A stretch of 64,000 nucleotides of DNA from Flavobacteriales bacterium. Its GTDB lineage: Bacteria > Bacteroidota > Bacteroidia > Flavobacteriales_D > Sanyastnellaceae. Position numbers and translations under genes: made by a program. Shown one piece after another: positions 54,134 through 63,267 of this stretch. Location: contig JAIXWX010000008.1 in the NCBI GenBank assembly GCA_027491075.1, positions 124,001-188,000 on the forward strand. Reading direction: 5' to 3'. Every line of letters starts with the position of its first letter. Position 1 is the first letter of the stretch. The notes beneath the pieces are model-generated. The model did no database searches and had not been told where the DNA came from. It saw only the letters and a program-made list of their open reading frames with translations.

Positions 54134-56068
54134 ATGATTAATATTACCCTACCGGATGGGTCCGTGCGACAAGTAGAACTAGGAACCAGTGCGATGCAGA
54201 TAGCGATGTCTATCAGCGAAGGATTGGCCAGAAATGTTCTTGCAGCGGAAGTAAACGGAGAAGTTCGTGACGCTTCGCGCCCAATTGAGTCGAATGCCAC
54301 CTTGAAATTACTCACGTGGAATGATGATTTGGGTAAGTCAACGATGTGGCACAGCAGTGCTCATTTGATGGCAGAGGCGCTAGAGTCACTCTATCCTGGT
54401 ATTAAGCTGGCTATTGGTCCGCCTATCGAAAGCGGATTTTATTACGATGTAGATTTCAATGGTCATTCTTTTTCTCAAGATGACTTTGTGAAAGTGGAGA
54501 AAAAGATGTTAGAGTTGGCTCGCAACAAGAGTGAGTTTGTGCGAAAGGAAGTGAGCAAATCCGACGCGTTGAGTTATTTTACAGAGAAAGGAGATCCATA
54601 CAAGGTAGAACTTATTCAGGATTTAGAGGACGGAAATATTACTTTTTACACCCAAGGAGAATTTACAGATTTATGCCGTGGCCCGCACATTCCAAATACT
54701 GGTTTTATTAAGGCAGCAAAGCTTTTGAATGTTGCAGGAGCTTATTGGAGAGGAGATGAGAAAAACAAAATGCTCACTCGGGTGTATGCAGTTACCTTCC
54801 CTAAGCAAAGTGAATTGGAAGAGTACTTAGTACAATTGGAAGAGGCGAAGAAGCGCGACCACAGAAAGCTAGGTAAAGAATTGGGATTGTTTCACTTTTC
54901 ACAGAAAGTAGGATCAGGATTGCCCTTGTGGCTTCCGAAGGGAGCGGATTTGCGCGGAAGATTGCAGAGTTTTCTTCAGAATGCTCAGAGGAAAATGGGG
55001 TATTTGCAGGTCATTACTCCTCATATTGGGTCCAAAGAATTGTATGAAACCAGTGGTCACTGGGCAAAATACGGTGCGGATAGTTTTCAGCCTATATCTA
55101 CTCCTCAAGAAGGCGAGATGTACATGTTGAAACCAATGAACTGCCCACATCACTGTGAAATATATAAGGCCGAGCCCAAGTCATATCGTGATTTGCCGTA
55201 CCGATTAGCGGAATTCGGAACTGTTTATCGCTACGAGCAGACTGGCGAGCTCCATGGTCTAACCAGAGTACGTGGGTTTACTCAAGACGATGCACATATT
55301 TTTTGTACAGCAGATCAGGTGAAGCAGGAAGTAGGAAATGTGATTGATCTTGTGTTATACATCTTCAAGACGCTTGATTTCACTGACTTCCTGGCACAAG
55401 TAAGCTTGCGAGATCCTGGCAATCCGACCAAGTATATTGGAAGCGATGAAAACTGGGAAAAGGCCGAGCGAGCGATTCAAGAAGTAGCGCAGGAAAAAGG
55501 ACTAAAAACTGTTGTTGAATATGGAGAAGCTGCATTTTACGGACCGAAGCTCGACTTTATGGTCAGAGATGCGATCGGAAGAAAGTGGCAATTAGGTACC
55601 GTTCAAATAGATTATAATTTGCCCGAACGCTTTGAGTTAGAGTACACAGGGTCTGATAATCAAAAACATAGGCCAGTTATGATCCACCGTGCGCCCTTTG
55701 GTTCAATGGAGCGCTTTGTGGCCATTTTAATTGAACACTGTGCGGGTCAATTTCCGATTTGGCTCACACCAGAGCAAGTGAGAGTGCTTCCAGTGAGTGA
55801 AAAATTCAATGATTATGCAAAGAAAGTATCAACCGAACTAAATAATTACGATATTCGCGCCCTCGTTGACGAGCGCAACGAAAAAGTAGGCAAAAAAATC
55901 CGCGATGCGGAGATGGAAAAAGTTCCTTACATGTTGATTGTTGGAGAAGAAGAGCAAGCGGCAAACAGCGTTTCCGCGAGAAAGAAAGGAGAGGGAGATG
56001 TTGGAGTGATGACCATTGAGAATTTTGCTGAGAGGTTGAATAAAGAAATAGCACAAATGCTGGCTTAG
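54134..56068 (+). CDS. thrS: Threonyl-tRNA synthetase
   Basis: The 644-residue class II synthetase has the N-terminal TGS domain ([20 protein letters not shown]), the editing domain with [11 protein letters not shown] and [12 protein letters not shown] (zinc-type HxxxH and C), and the catalytic core with motif 2 [30 protein letters not shown], and motif 3 [18 protein letters not shown]. The catalytic zinc ligand Cys is in [12 protein letters not shown]. The C-terminal anticodon-binding domain begins [15 protein letters not shown]. It charges tRNA-Thr. First gene of the operon with infC, 42 bases before the infC start. Confidence 0.98.
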   Translation: MINITLPDGSVRQVELGTSAMQIAMSISEGLARNVLAAEVNGEVRDASRPIESNATLKLLTWNDDLGKSTMWHSSAHLMAEALESLYPGIKLAIGPPIESGFYYDVDFNGHSFSQDDFVKVEKKMLELARNKSEFVRKEVSKSDALSYFTEKGDPYKVELIQDLEDGNITFYTQGEFTDLCRGPHIPNTGFIKAAKLLNVAGAYWRGDEKNKMLTRVYAVTFPKQSELEEYLVQLEEAKKRDHRKLGKELGLFHFSQKVGSGLPLWLPKGADLRGRLQSFLQNAQRKMGYLQVITPHIGSKELYETSGHWAKYGADSFQPISTPQEGEMYMLKPMNCPHHCEIYKAEPKSYRDLPYRLAEFGTVYRYEQTGELHGLTRVRGFTQDDAHIFCTADQVKQEVGNVIDLVLYIFKTLDFTDFLAQVSLRDPGNPTKYIGSDENWEKAERAIQEVAQEKGLKTVVEYGEAAFYGPKLDFMVRDAIGRKWQLGTVQIDYNLPERFELEYTGSDNQKHRPVMIHRAPFGSMERFVAILIEHCAGQFPIWLTPEQVRVLPVSEKFNDYAKKVSTELNNYDIRALVDERNEKVGKKIRDAEMEKVPYMLIVGEEEQAANSVSARKKGEGDVGVMTIENFAERLNKEIAQMLA

Positions 56069-56096
56069 GTTGGCAAATGAATAGAAACCCTTTAAA

Positions 56097-56113
56097 AAGG
56101 AGGCAACATTATT
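56097..56113 (+). promoter_or_regulatory. Canonical Shine-Dalgarno with AUU start codon of infC
   Basis: AAGGAGG (56097-56103) is followed at 7 bases by ATT (56111). Most other genes in the window have no Shine-Dalgarno. Only this arrangement gives a full-length IF-3. Confidence 0.85.
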
Positions 56114-56650
56114 AAGAAAGAAATAAGAGGTCGCAGGATACAAGAGCCTGAGCATCGCATCAACGAGCGCATCACCGCGAATGAGGTGAGATTGGTTGGA
56201 GAAAACATTGAGCAGGGCGTGTATACCAGAGCAGAAGCATTACGTCTGGCTCAAGAACAAGAAATAGACCTCGTAGAGATTTCACCCAACGCCGTTCCAC
56301 CGGTTTGCCGAATCATCGACTACAAGAAATTCTTGTATGATCAGAAGAAGAAGCAGAAGGAAATGAAGGCAAAGCAAGTGAATGTTACCGTTAAAGAAAT
56401 TCGATTCGGGCCCAATACCGACGATCATGACTTCGACTTTAAATTGAAGCATGCCATTAACTTCTTGAAAGAGGGAAGTAAAGTGAGGGCACATGTATTC
56501 TTTAAAGGTCGCTCCATTGTTTTTAAAGAAAGAGGTGAGATCCTTCTTTTGAAATTCGTTCAGGAACTCGCAGAATACGGAGTGCCAGAGCAGTTGCCGA
56601 AATTGGAAGGAAAGAAAATGTTTGTGGTGATAAACCCCAAGAAGAAGTAA
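56111..56650 (+). CDS. infC: Translation initiation factor IF-3, AUU start
   Basis: The frame is closed by TAA at 56093-56095 and has no ATG, GTG or TTG before GTG 56186, which would remove essential residues. From ATT 56111 the product is 179 aa and begins with the conserved IF-3 N-terminus: [59 protein letters not shown]. The linker and C-domain follow ([39 protein letters not shown]), ending [14 protein letters not shown]-3 checks start codons on the 30S subunit; AUU starts in infC make it repress itself in other bacteria, and the sequence here fits that. rpmI is 25 bases downstream. Confidence 0.95.
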   Translation: MKKEIRGRRIQEPEHRINERITANEVRLVGENIEQGVYTRAEALRLAQEQEIDLVEISPNAVPPVCRIIDYKKFLYDQKKKQKEMKAKQVNVTVKEIRFGPNTDDHDFDFKLKHAINFLKEGSKVRAHVFFKGRSIVFKERGEILLLKFVQELAEYGVPEQLPKLEGKKMFVVINPKKK

Positions 56651-56675
56651 GTAAATACGTTTAATTTTTATAACA

Positions 56676-56876
56676 ATGCCAAAAGCGAAAACCAAATCCG
56701 GCGCTAAGAAGCGTTTCACAGTGACCGGTAGCGGTAAGATCAAGCGTAAGAGTGCGTACAAGAGACACATTTTGACCAAGAAGGCTACCAAGCGTAAGCG
56801 CCATCTTAGCAATGATTCTCTCGTTCACAAGTCAGACGTGAAATCTATCAAGGCACAGTTGCTCGCCTCCGCGTAA
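56676..56876 (+). CDS. rpmI: 50S ribosomal protein L35 (bL35)
   Basis: The 66-residue basic protein starts [20 protein letters not shown] and contains [20 protein letters not shown], the L35 signature. It is in the conserved thrS-infC-rpmI-rplT order. A 94-base spacer, long for this operon, separates it from rplT. Confidence 0.97.
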   Translation: MPKAKTKSGAKKRFTVTGSGKIKRKSAYKRHILTKKATKRKRHLSNDSLVHKSDVKSIKAQLLASA

Positions 56877-56970
56877 TTGAAAGAGCACGGTAAGTTTAAC
56901 CCGACCACTGGTGCACCAAGTTCAGGTGAGTTGACCTCGATCTGACACCACAGTCAAAAAACAAATTAAA
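56877..56970 (+). promoter_or_regulatory. Possible L20-type leader RNA between rpmI and rplT
   Basis: GGTG and CACC alternate four times (56910, 56914, 56925, 56946), allowing mutually exclusive hairpins, and AGGT/ACCT (56924, 56934) adds another. L20 represses its own operon through leader structures in Firmicutes and Gammaproteobacteria; conservation here has not been tested. Confidence 0.4.
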
Positions 56971-57315
56971 ATGCCAAGAGCAAAAAATTCAGTAGCCTCC
57001 AAGGCCCGGAGAAAGAAAATCTTAAAGTTGGCCAAAGGGTATTTCGGTTCTAGAAAGAACGTTTATACCGTAGCAAAAAACTCTGTTGAAAAAGCCCTCA
57101 CCTATGCTTATGTAGGTCGTAAGTTGAAGAAGCGTGACTTTAGATCTCTTTGGATCGCGCGTATCAATGCAGGAGCGCGTCAACACGGGATGTCTTATTC
57201 AGAATTCATGGGTCGCATCCATAAGAATGGAATCGAACTCAATCGTAAGGTATTGGCAGATTTGGCTCTCAACAACCCAGATGCTTTCAAAGCAGTGGTT
57301 GAACGAGTGAAATAA
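56971..57315 (+). CDS. rplT: 50S ribosomal protein L20 (bL20)
   Basis: The 114-residue protein starts [20 protein letters not shown], continues [20 protein letters not shown] and [20 protein letters not shown], ending [13 protein letters not shown]. The positively charged extended N-terminus and globular C-domain are those of bL20. It is the last gene of the operon; a strong terminator follows at 57336. Confidence 0.98.
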   Translation: MPRAKNSVASKARRKKILKLAKGYFGSRKNVYTVAKNSVEKALTYAYVGRKLKKRDFRSLWIARINAGARQHGMSYSEFMGRIHKNGIELNRKVLADLALNNPDAFKAVVERVK

Positions 57316-57335
57316 GATATTCCTAACAATATTGT

Positions 57336-57368
57336 AAGGCCCTTCTGAAAAGAAGGGCCTTTTTTTTG
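57336..57368 (+). terminator. Rho-independent terminator of the thrS-rplT operon
   Basis: AAGGCCCTTCT and AGAAGGGCCTT form an 11-base-pair stem with a GAAA tetraloop, followed by T8. Confidence 0.93.
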
Positions 57369-57401
57369 TATTACTTTAGACCACCAATTCTTTAAGAATC
57401 T

Positions 57402-59270
57402 ATGAGAGTACTTTTGTTGTTTTTGTTTTGTTCCGTTTTAGCCAATTTCAGTTTTTCTCAAAATGAACTTTCGGAATTTCCGAATGGCACCTATTGGGTG
57501 AATAGCCCCTATAAGCTGAGTCCAGAAACTTTTAGGGATAAATTCACTGTGGTAGTTTTTTGGCAAAGAGAAGATCCAATAGGTCATTTCATTGTTGCAA
57601 AACTTCAGCAATGGGCACGGAAATATCCAAAAATGCAGTTGATCTCCATCATTAAAGCGGATTTCGCTCATCCTATTCCATTGAGCGAACTCACAGCCTT
57701 TGTTCAGGAAAGAGATATCGATTTTCCATTGGGTATAGCTGGTACATTCCTTCCATTTTACCAAGAAGAAGAGAAAATAACGACAAAGATTTTCGTCTAC
57801 GAAGGGTCTCTTGAACCCACTATTTCGTCCAACGATGGAAAAGGTTTGGAAGAACTCATGGCGATTATTGGAAAGAAAGTAACCAATTCGTCTGAGATGG
57901 CAGTTTATGGTGCTTGGCAAATGAGAACCGAGAATAATCCAAAGTACTACGCCAATCCTCTTCTAGAGCATCCTTCGGCTATGGCGAGTTCTTCGCAGTC
58001 TGGTCCGTATATGATTGCTGAAAATGCACATCACAGAATTGCTATTTACAATGGAACTGGAGATTTAATATCATATGTTGGAGGAGTTGATTCAGGAGAT
58101 AAAGACAACAATTTTACAGGAGCACGATTGGGATATGTTTCAGGCTTGGACTATGATGAAGGTACGGATCAAATCTACTTCGTGGATTTACTAAGCCAGA
58201 AAATCAAAGTGGCAGATATTCGTTCAGAATTGGTATATACTTTTTTGGGAAGTGGAGAGCTTCAGAAAAAGGTTGTAGCCACAACGGATAGTATGAACGT
58301 GCCACTTTCATATGCAAGCGATTTGGCAGTGAGAAATGGTCAGTTATATGTTTTGATGTCGGCTCCAGCTCAATTATTGAAAATTGATTTAAAGAATAGA
58401 AAACTTTTGTCAAACGCAGTTATTGAAGATAAACTCAACGGCGACACTCCTGTGCGAATTTCAGAGGGACAAAATGGGATTCTTATAGTCACATTGTCAG
58501 GCAGTATTTATCAATTGCCTTATGAAGGCGATATCTACAAGCCAGAACTTATTTACTCTCCAGCATCTTGGACAGATGTAGTGTACGATGCGGTGCAGAG
58601 AAAAGATGAAATTTTTGTGTCGCTTCCATACAAGCACTGCATTGGTTCTATACGAAAAGGAAAGCTCACGTTAATTGCTGGAACACCAGTTGGGTCTATG
58701 GTTTCTCAAGGCGGTGACAGAGGCTATGTGAACTCTAAGGAAGGAAAGTCGGTGAAGTTTAATCTTCCAACAGGTTTGATATTACTAGCCAATAGACTTT
58801 TGGTGGCAGATCAAAACAATCACCTATTGCGTTGGGTTGATCCGAAATCTGGGGCTACTAGTGCATTCCTTCCCAATTACTCATTCGAGCAAACGGTAAC
58901 AGCCGATGCTATAATCGTGGGGGAGCCTATTTATTTTGAGTCGGTGATTTTGGGAGAAGGTCCGAATACCATTCAGGTGGATTGGAATCTAGAAGGCTGG
59001 GAGTTGATAGAAGGTGCGCGAAATGAGTTGTACACCGATGAAGGTATCGGAGTAGAGCCGCTTTTGGTGGAAGCAAAAGGATGCAGTTTTAATATTGACA
59101 CGGATTTACCCGAAGGAGATTTAATGATTGAAGTATATCTCTGTCTTCAGAAGGTAGAAAATCCAGATATGAAAGTGATCAAGAAGGCAGTCTTTCATAT
59201 TTCCTACAGCACACTTCCCGGAGAAGATACTAAGCAGACTTTGGAATGTAATTTTTTACTATTGCCTTGA
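57402..59270 (+). CDS. NHLRC2-like protein: thioredoxin-like domain without cysteines plus NHL propeller
   Basis: The 622-residue protein has a signal peptide (MRVLLLFLFCSVLANFSFS). Residues about 35-160 resemble the thioredoxin-like domain of NHLRC2 proteins (VVVFWQREDPIGHFIVAKLQ ... KYPKMQLISI), but the CxxC usually found after the VVFW segment is absent. A beta-propeller with NHL-type repeats spans about 190-490 (GPYMIAENAHHRIAIYNGTG, GLDYDEGTDQIYFVDLLSQK, LPTGLILLANRLLVADQNNH), and a C-terminal beta domain (about 505-622) ends the protein. It should be periplasmic. It ends directly beside the stop codon of the convergent TPR gene. Confidence 0.8.
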   Translation: MRVLLLFLFCSVLANFSFSQNELSEFPNGTYWVNSPYKLSPETFRDKFTVVVFWQREDPIGHFIVAKLQQWARKYPKMQLISIIKADFAHPIPLSELTAFVQERDIDFPLGIAGTFLPFYQEEEKITTKIFVYEGSLEPTISSNDGKGLEELMAIIGKKVTNSSEMAVYGAWQMRTENNPKYYANPLLEHPSAMASSSQSGPYMIAENAHHRIAIYNGTGDLISYVGGVDSGDKDNNFTGARLGYVSGLDYDEGTDQIYFVDLLSQKIKVADIRSELVYTFLGSGELQKKVVATTDSMNVPLSYASDLAVRNGQLYVLMSAPAQLLKIDLKNRKLLSNAVIEDKLNGDTPVRISEGQNGILIVTLSGSIYQLPYEGDIYKPELIYSPASWTDVVYDAVQRKDEIFVSLPYKHCIGSIRKGKLTLIAGTPVGSMVSQGGDRGYVNSKEGKSVKFNLPTGLILLANRLLVADQNNHLLRWVDPKSGATSAFLPNYSFEQTVTADAIIVGEPIYFESVILGEGPNTIQVDWNLEGWELIEGARNELYTDEGIGVEPLLVEAKGCSFNIDTDLPEGDLMIEVYLCLQKVENPDMKVIKKAVFHISYSTLPGEDTKQTLECNFLLLP

Positions 59271-60311
59271 TTACTTCCCTTTTAAAAGACGATCCAAAGA
59301 GCGCGCTGCTTCGGTGTAATCTGGTTTAATGTTTAAAGCCATTCTGTAGTCACTTTCTGCTTCTTGTCTTTTATTCATGCTTTCGTTGGAAAGACCTCTG
59401 TTATAATAGGCTTGATAATATTTAGGGAAAAGATCGATCGACTTAGAGAAGTAATATGCGGCGGAGTCATATTGCTGAAGGTACTCTAGATAGATGTACC
59501 CTTTATTAAAAGGTGCTGCTGCGAATTGCGGATCTATTTTTAGAATACTGTCATAGCAAGCAAATGCTTCTTTGTAATTAGTATTCTTTTTATATCCTGT
59601 TTCTTGTAGGAACATCGCAAGGTTGTACCACGGTTCAATAGAAGTAGGTCTTACTTCTATTGCACTGCGGTAGTATTCTTTGGCGAGTTCGTGCTTGCGG
59701 TTGTGAAAAAGAAGTCCCGCCTCAATGTACGCTTCGTAATAGGTGGGATCGACTTCAATAGCCGTTTGATAGGAGGAGCAAGCAAGTGTTGTGTCCCCTG
59801 TTTCCTTATAGAGTTTACCTTTAAGGTAATAGGCATAAGGTAACGTTTCATTTATTTTCAAAGCATCATTGATCAAAGAAAGAGCGAGGGGATAGTTTTT
59901 TAAGACAATATCCAGGTAGGCCTTTTTCAATAAGCAGTCGGTATTTTTTGGTTCAAGAAGAATGCATTGAGAATAGTCTTTGTATGCTTTTTTCTCATCA
60001 AGCATTTTGGAATGAATGTCACCTTTTTTCAGGAAAATTTCTCCTTGAGTGCTGTCGATAGCCATGGCTCTTTCAACGTCCCTTAGCGCGTCTACGAAGT
60101 TTGAAATTTGAGAGAAGTATTCTGCTCGTTCGAGATAATTTTTGAAGTTATTGGGATCTGCTTCGATTCGGGCGTTGATGGAAGACAACGTGCTATCGAA
60201 CTTTACCTGAGGCGCTGCGGGTTCGTTGGCAGCTACTTGCGGATTATTTTCATTGCATGCCCCGATAAATAGGGCAGAGGTCAATACAAAGAAAAAGTAT
60301 ACGTATTTCAT
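59271..60311 (-). CDS. TPR-repeat lipoprotein
   Basis: ATG 60311 gives a lipoprotein signal (MKYVYFFFVLTSALFIGAC, lipid Cys 19) and 346 residues; the longer frame runs through the recA terminator and is rejected. Eight to nine TPR units follow: YLERAEYFSQISNFVDALRD, GEIFLKKGDIHSKMLDEKKA, PYAYYLKGKLYKETGDTTLA, EAYIEAGLLFHNRKHELAKE and so on to the C-terminus. It is probably an envelope scaffold. A TACTTTTG box ends 5 bases before the ATG. Confidence 0.85.
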   Translation of the reverse strand: MKYVYFFFVLTSALFIGACNENNPQVAANEPAAPQVKFDSTLSSINARIEADPNNFKNYLERAEYFSQISNFVDALRDVERAMAIDSTQGEIFLKKGDIHSKMLDEKKAYKDYSQCILLEPKNTDCLLKKAYLDIVLKNYPLALSLINDALKINETLPYAYYLKGKLYKETGDTTLACSSYQTAIEVDPTYYEAYIEAGLLFHNRKHELAKEYYRSAIEVRPTSIEPWYNLAMFLQETGYKKNTNYKEAFACYDSILKIDPQFAAAPFNKGYIYLEYLQQYDSAAYYFSKSIDLFPKYYQAYYNRGLSNESMNKRQEAESDYRMALNIKPDYTEAARSLDRLLKGK

Positions 60312-60316
60312 TGGGT

Positions 60317-60324
60317 CAAAAGTA
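60317..60324 (-). promoter_or_regulatory. -7 promoter box of the TPR lipoprotein gene; possibly leaderless
   Basis: TACTTTTG on the minus strand is an exact TAnnTTTG match, five bases before the ATG. No TTG at -33 is visible because the recA terminator lies upstream. Confidence 0.5.
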
Positions 60325-60338
60325 AGCAGTAAGAGAAT

Positions 60339-60371
60339 AAAAAAGCCCATGTTTCCTTGGAAACATGGGCT
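60339..60371 (-). terminator. Rho-independent terminator of recA
   Basis: On the minus strand AGCCCATGTTTCC and GGAAACATGGGCT form a 12-13-base-pair stem followed by T6. It separates recA from the TPR lipoprotein gene. Confidence 0.9.
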
Positions 60372-60388
60372 CAAAAAGTTTTGATTTA

Positions 60389-61396
60389 TTACGCTTTAGC
60401 TTTCGCAGCGATGGCTTCTCTAACTTTCGTTTCGATTTCTTCTGCCAATTCGGGATTATCGTCCAGTAGTTGTTTTACTGCTTCGCGGCCTTGACCCAAT
60501 TTGGTATCACCGTAGCTAAACCAACTTCCGCTTTTCTTTACAACATTAAGGTCCACGCCGAGGTCAATCATTTCACCGACCTTGCTGATTCCGTGACCGA
60601 AGATGATGTCAAATTCTGCTTGACGGAATGGAGGTGCTACTTTATTCTTGATGACTTTTACTTTGGCTCTATTTCCTACTGCTGTTTCGCCATCTTTGAT
60701 CTGTTGGGTTCTTCTGATATCCAAACGCACAGAGGCGTAGAATTTTAGAGCATTACCACCAGTGGTAGTTTCAGGATTGCCGAACATCACACCAATTTTC
60801 TCACGAAGTTGGTTGATGAAAATGCAGCAACATCCTGTTTTGCTAATGGTTGCAGTTAACTTTCGCAGCGCCTTAGACATCAAACGTGCTTGAACACCGA
60901 CGTTAGAGTCGCCCATTTCTCCTTCAATTTCAGAGCGAGGGGTAAGAGCGGCTACAGAGTCAATTACAATAAGGTCGATGGCTCCCGAGCGAATGAGGTT
61001 ATCAGCGATTTCAAGACCTTGTTCACCGTGATCGGGCTGAGAGATAAGAAGGTTTTCAGTATCCACGCCGAGGGCTTCAGCATAGAATTTATCAAATGCG
61101 TGTTCAGCGTCGATAATCGCGCAAATACCGCCTTGTTTTTGGCATTCTGCAATGGCATGGATGGCCAGAGTTGTTTTACCAGAGGATTCAGGACCGTATA
61201 TTTCAACAATCCTTCCTTTTGGATAACCACCAATTCCAAGGGCCATGTCCAGTCCGATTGAGCCAGAAGGGATTACTTCTACCTGCTCTTGGGCATTATC
61301 GCCCAGTTTCATCACCGCACCTTTGCCATAGGTTTTCTCCATCTTGTCCATTGCAAGTTGCAATGCCTTGAGCTTTTCTTTATTAATTTCTGCCAT
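60389..61396 (-). CDS. recA: Recombinase A
   Basis: The 335-residue protein has Walker A GPESSGKT at 68-75, Walker [11 protein letters not shown], the [20 protein letters not shown] and [20 protein letters not shown] (loop 2) blocks and [13 protein letters not shown]-like [13 protein letters not shown]. It polymerises on single-stranded DNA for recombination and SOS. A LexA-box is not obvious in the upstream 79 bases; a TACCTTGG near-consensus box lies about 40 bases before the ATG. Terminated by the hairpin at 60339-60371. Confidence 0.98.
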   Translation of the reverse strand: MAEINKEKLKALQLAMDKMEKTYGKGAVMKLGDNAQEQVEVIPSGSIGLDMALGIGGYPKGRIVEIYGPESSGKTTLAIHAIAECQKQGGICAIIDAEHAFDKFYAEALGVDTENLLISQPDHGEQGLEIADNLIRSGAIDLIVIDSVAALTPRSEIEGEMGDSNVGVQARLMSKALRKLTATISKTGCCCIFINQLREKIGVMFGNPETTTGGNALKFYASVRLDIRRTQQIKDGETAVGNRAKVKVIKNKVAPPFRQAEFDIIFGHGISKVGEMIDLGVDLNVVKKSGSWFSYGDTKLGQGREAVKQLLDDNPELAEEIETKVREAIAAKAKA

Positions 61397-61475
61397 GGTT
61401 TTCTGAATTTTTGGCCAAGGTATGCCAAGCCAATTGTAACCTATTTACAAGGTTGAAAAGTTTGTATATTGTTGA

Positions 61476-61706
61476 TTACTGTGACTTTTCTACTTTGTAC
61501 AGATCCCTAATGACTAGATATGCACCAAGGTAGATTGCACAGAATATACTCGCGTATATCAGCGGCTTATTATTCGACTGATGGGTAATTTGACCTTCAG
61601 CCAAGCTCATAAAGCGAATTTGAATGCGATGAGAGATATACCAGCTTAAGCCAAACCACAGTGGGGTCAAGGCAAGGTAGATCATCGTAAAGCGTTTACT
61701 CAACAT
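61476..61706 (-). CDS. Small two-helix membrane protein
   Basis: The 76-residue protein has two transmembrane segments (FTMIYLALTPLWFGLSWYIS and YASIFCAIYLGAYLVIRDLY) joined by a short polar loop with MSLAEGQITHQSNNKP. I do not recognise the family. It starts 10 bases after the UspA stop on the same strand, which argues for a real gene. A gap of 79 bases separates it from recA. Confidence 0.6.
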   Translation of the reverse strand: MLSKRFTMIYLALTPLWFGLSWYISHRIQIRFMSLAEGQITHQSNNKPLIYASIFCAIYLGAYLVIRDLYKVEKSQ

Positions 61707-61716
61707 GTTTTTATTA

Positions 61717-62526
61717 TTATTTCGGGAAAATCAACACGGGAACCTTCGTGGTGAAGGTGAGTTCCGCGGATTTACTCGGTAAAAAAAGACTCTCGAAGAA
61801 GGACTTATTTCTCTTTGTGAACATAACCAGCATGTCCGGCTTTTGTTTGCGAACATAACCGTTGATGCAATCCACTAGGGTAGCTGTTTTCTTGTTGTTG
61901 ATCACATTTAAGGAGGCTCCCTTCTCCAAAGATTTTTTTGCTTTTTCTACTTCTTGCTTGTCCAATCCGAGCATTGAAATGTGAGCGATATCTAAAGCAG
62001 CTTTTATCTTATCTGAAAAGTTACTGGCTTTATTCCATTCCTTTTTAAGGTTTTCCAAATCGGACAGATAGGTTACCGACTTAATGGATTTGCTTTTGAA
62101 GGTAGAAGGCACTGCACATACAGGAACAAGAGAATTGTTGACCAAATATTCAGTATTCGTACCCAATAGTTTTCTTAAAATCCCAGCACCTCTTGTCGAA
62201 ATGCAAATCATATCGCATTTGAGTCGCTTTCCTGCCTCGGAAATGGCAGAGGTTGATGTCACAGAATTTTCTACTACGAATTGGATGTCCAAGTTCTTTT
62301 TACTAAAAACCGATTTACTAAACTTTTTGAGCTCCTCAATAACGTGGGTTCTTTCTCCCTCCAAGTATTGTTTAAAGTGCTTATCACTCCATGTAGAGGG
62401 TTTCATCACTTGAATAGCATGATACACGATTAACTGCGTGTCTGGTGTTTGAGACTTTATCAACTCAGCGAATTTCATTGCAGAGCGCGAATTGGGAGAA
62501 AAATCAGTAGTGACTAGTATGCGCAT
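61717..62526 (-). CDS. Universal stress protein, tandem UspA domains
   Basis: The 269-residue protein starts MRILVTTDFSPNSRSAMKFA, the beta1 strand and ATP-binding Asp of a Usp domain. Domain 1 (1-145) keeps the phosphate-binding segment as ISTRGAGILRKLLGTNTEYL; domain 2 (about 146-269) is degenerate (SVTYLSDLENLKKEWNKASN, KPDMLVMFTKRNKS) without the Gly-rich loop. Double-Usp proteins like this are common in Bacteroidota. It is probably a cytosolic stress protein; ligand unknown. It precedes the small membrane-protein gene. Confidence 0.87.
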   Translation of the reverse strand: MRILVTTDFSPNSRSAMKFAELIKSQTPDTQLIVYHAIQVMKPSTWSDKHFKQYLEGERTHVIEELKKFSKSVFSKKNLDIQFVVENSVTSTSAISEAGKRLKCDMICISTRGAGILRKLLGTNTEYLVNNSLVPVCAVPSTFKSKSIKSVTYLSDLENLKKEWNKASNFSDKIKAALDIAHISMLGLDKQEVEKAKKSLEKGASLNVINNKKTATLVDCINGYVRKQKPDMLVMFTKRNKSFFESLFLPSKSAELTFTTKVPVLIFPK

Positions 62527-62591
62527 AAGACTTAATTTGAGGTTAAATTTAGCTTAAAAGACTTGTTTCTTCTTTTAAAAAAAGATAAATA

Positions 62592-63257
62592 CTATCTAGT
62601 GCCAAAAATGCTTGAGCCAATGCGTACCATTGTACTACCGTGTTCTACAGCAATGGGCCAATCAGCGCTCATTCCCATAGATACTTCCTTAAAGCTTTCT
62701 GTATTTGAAAAATACCGCTGCTTGAGATCTAGGAAAATATTCAATAAGGTGTTGAATTCACTTTCGAGCTGCTTTTGATTCTCTACGAAAGAGGCCATTC
62801 CCATTACCCCAGCAATCTTTAAGTGCGGAAATCCTTCCCAGGATATTTGGTCTAATACTTCTTGATAATTATGGGCTCTAAATCCAAACTTACTTTCTTC
62901 CGTAGCAATATGGAATTGGAGAAGACAGTTGATTATTCGATTATTTTTTTCCGCTTGTTTTTCTAGCTCAACCAATAGTTTTTCGCTGTCCACGGAGTGA
63001 ATGTAATGAATGAAAGGAGCTACAAATTTCACTTTATTAGTTTGAAGGTGTCCGATGGCGTGCCACACGATGTCGGATGGCAAGTGAGGCACCTTTTCGA
63101 GCATTTCCTGAACGTAATTTTCTCCAAAATCTCTTTGACCGGCATCATATGCCAATTGAATATCAGCAACGCTTTTTGTTTTCGATACAGCGATGATTCT
63201 CACTCTGGGTGGAATCATTCTTCTAAGTTCAGCAAGATTGTTTTTTATAGCGGACAT
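62592..63257 (-). CDS. YggS/PROSC-family PLP-binding protein
   Basis: ATG 63257 gives a 221-residue protein; an ATG 24 bases upstream would overlap the DUF1015 gene. The N-terminus MSAIKNNLAELRRMIPPRVR precedes IIAVSKTKSVADIQLAYDAG with the PLP lysine K26, then RDFGENYVQEMLEK, HAIGHLQTNKVKFV, HSVDSEKLLVELE and MGMSADWPIAVEHGSTMVRI with the RIGSSIFG end. YggS binds pyridoxal 5'-phosphate and balances its supply; it has no known catalysis. It starts 10 bases after the DUF1015 stop. Confidence 0.95.
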   Translation of the reverse strand: MSAIKNNLAELRRMIPPRVRIIAVSKTKSVADIQLAYDAGQRDFGENYVQEMLEKVPHLPSDIVWHAIGHLQTNKVKFVAPFIHYIHSVDSEKLLVELEKQAEKNNRIINCLLQFHIATEESKFGFRAHNYQEVLDQISWEGFPHLKIAGVMGMASFVENQKQLESEFNTLLNIFLDLKQRYFSNTESFKEVSMGMSADWPIAVEHGSTMVRIGSSIFGTR

Positions 63258-63267
63258 AAACCAATAG

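Noticed and set aside
56186-56650. GTG 56186 as infC start
   Set aside because: It would remove the conserved IF-3 N-terminal residues, which are encoded in frame from ATT 56111 behind a Shine-Dalgarno.
61397-61475. LexA (SOS) box upstream of recA
   Set aside because: No palindromic SOS-like operator could be seen; the LexA motif of this lineage is not known to me, so none is claimed.
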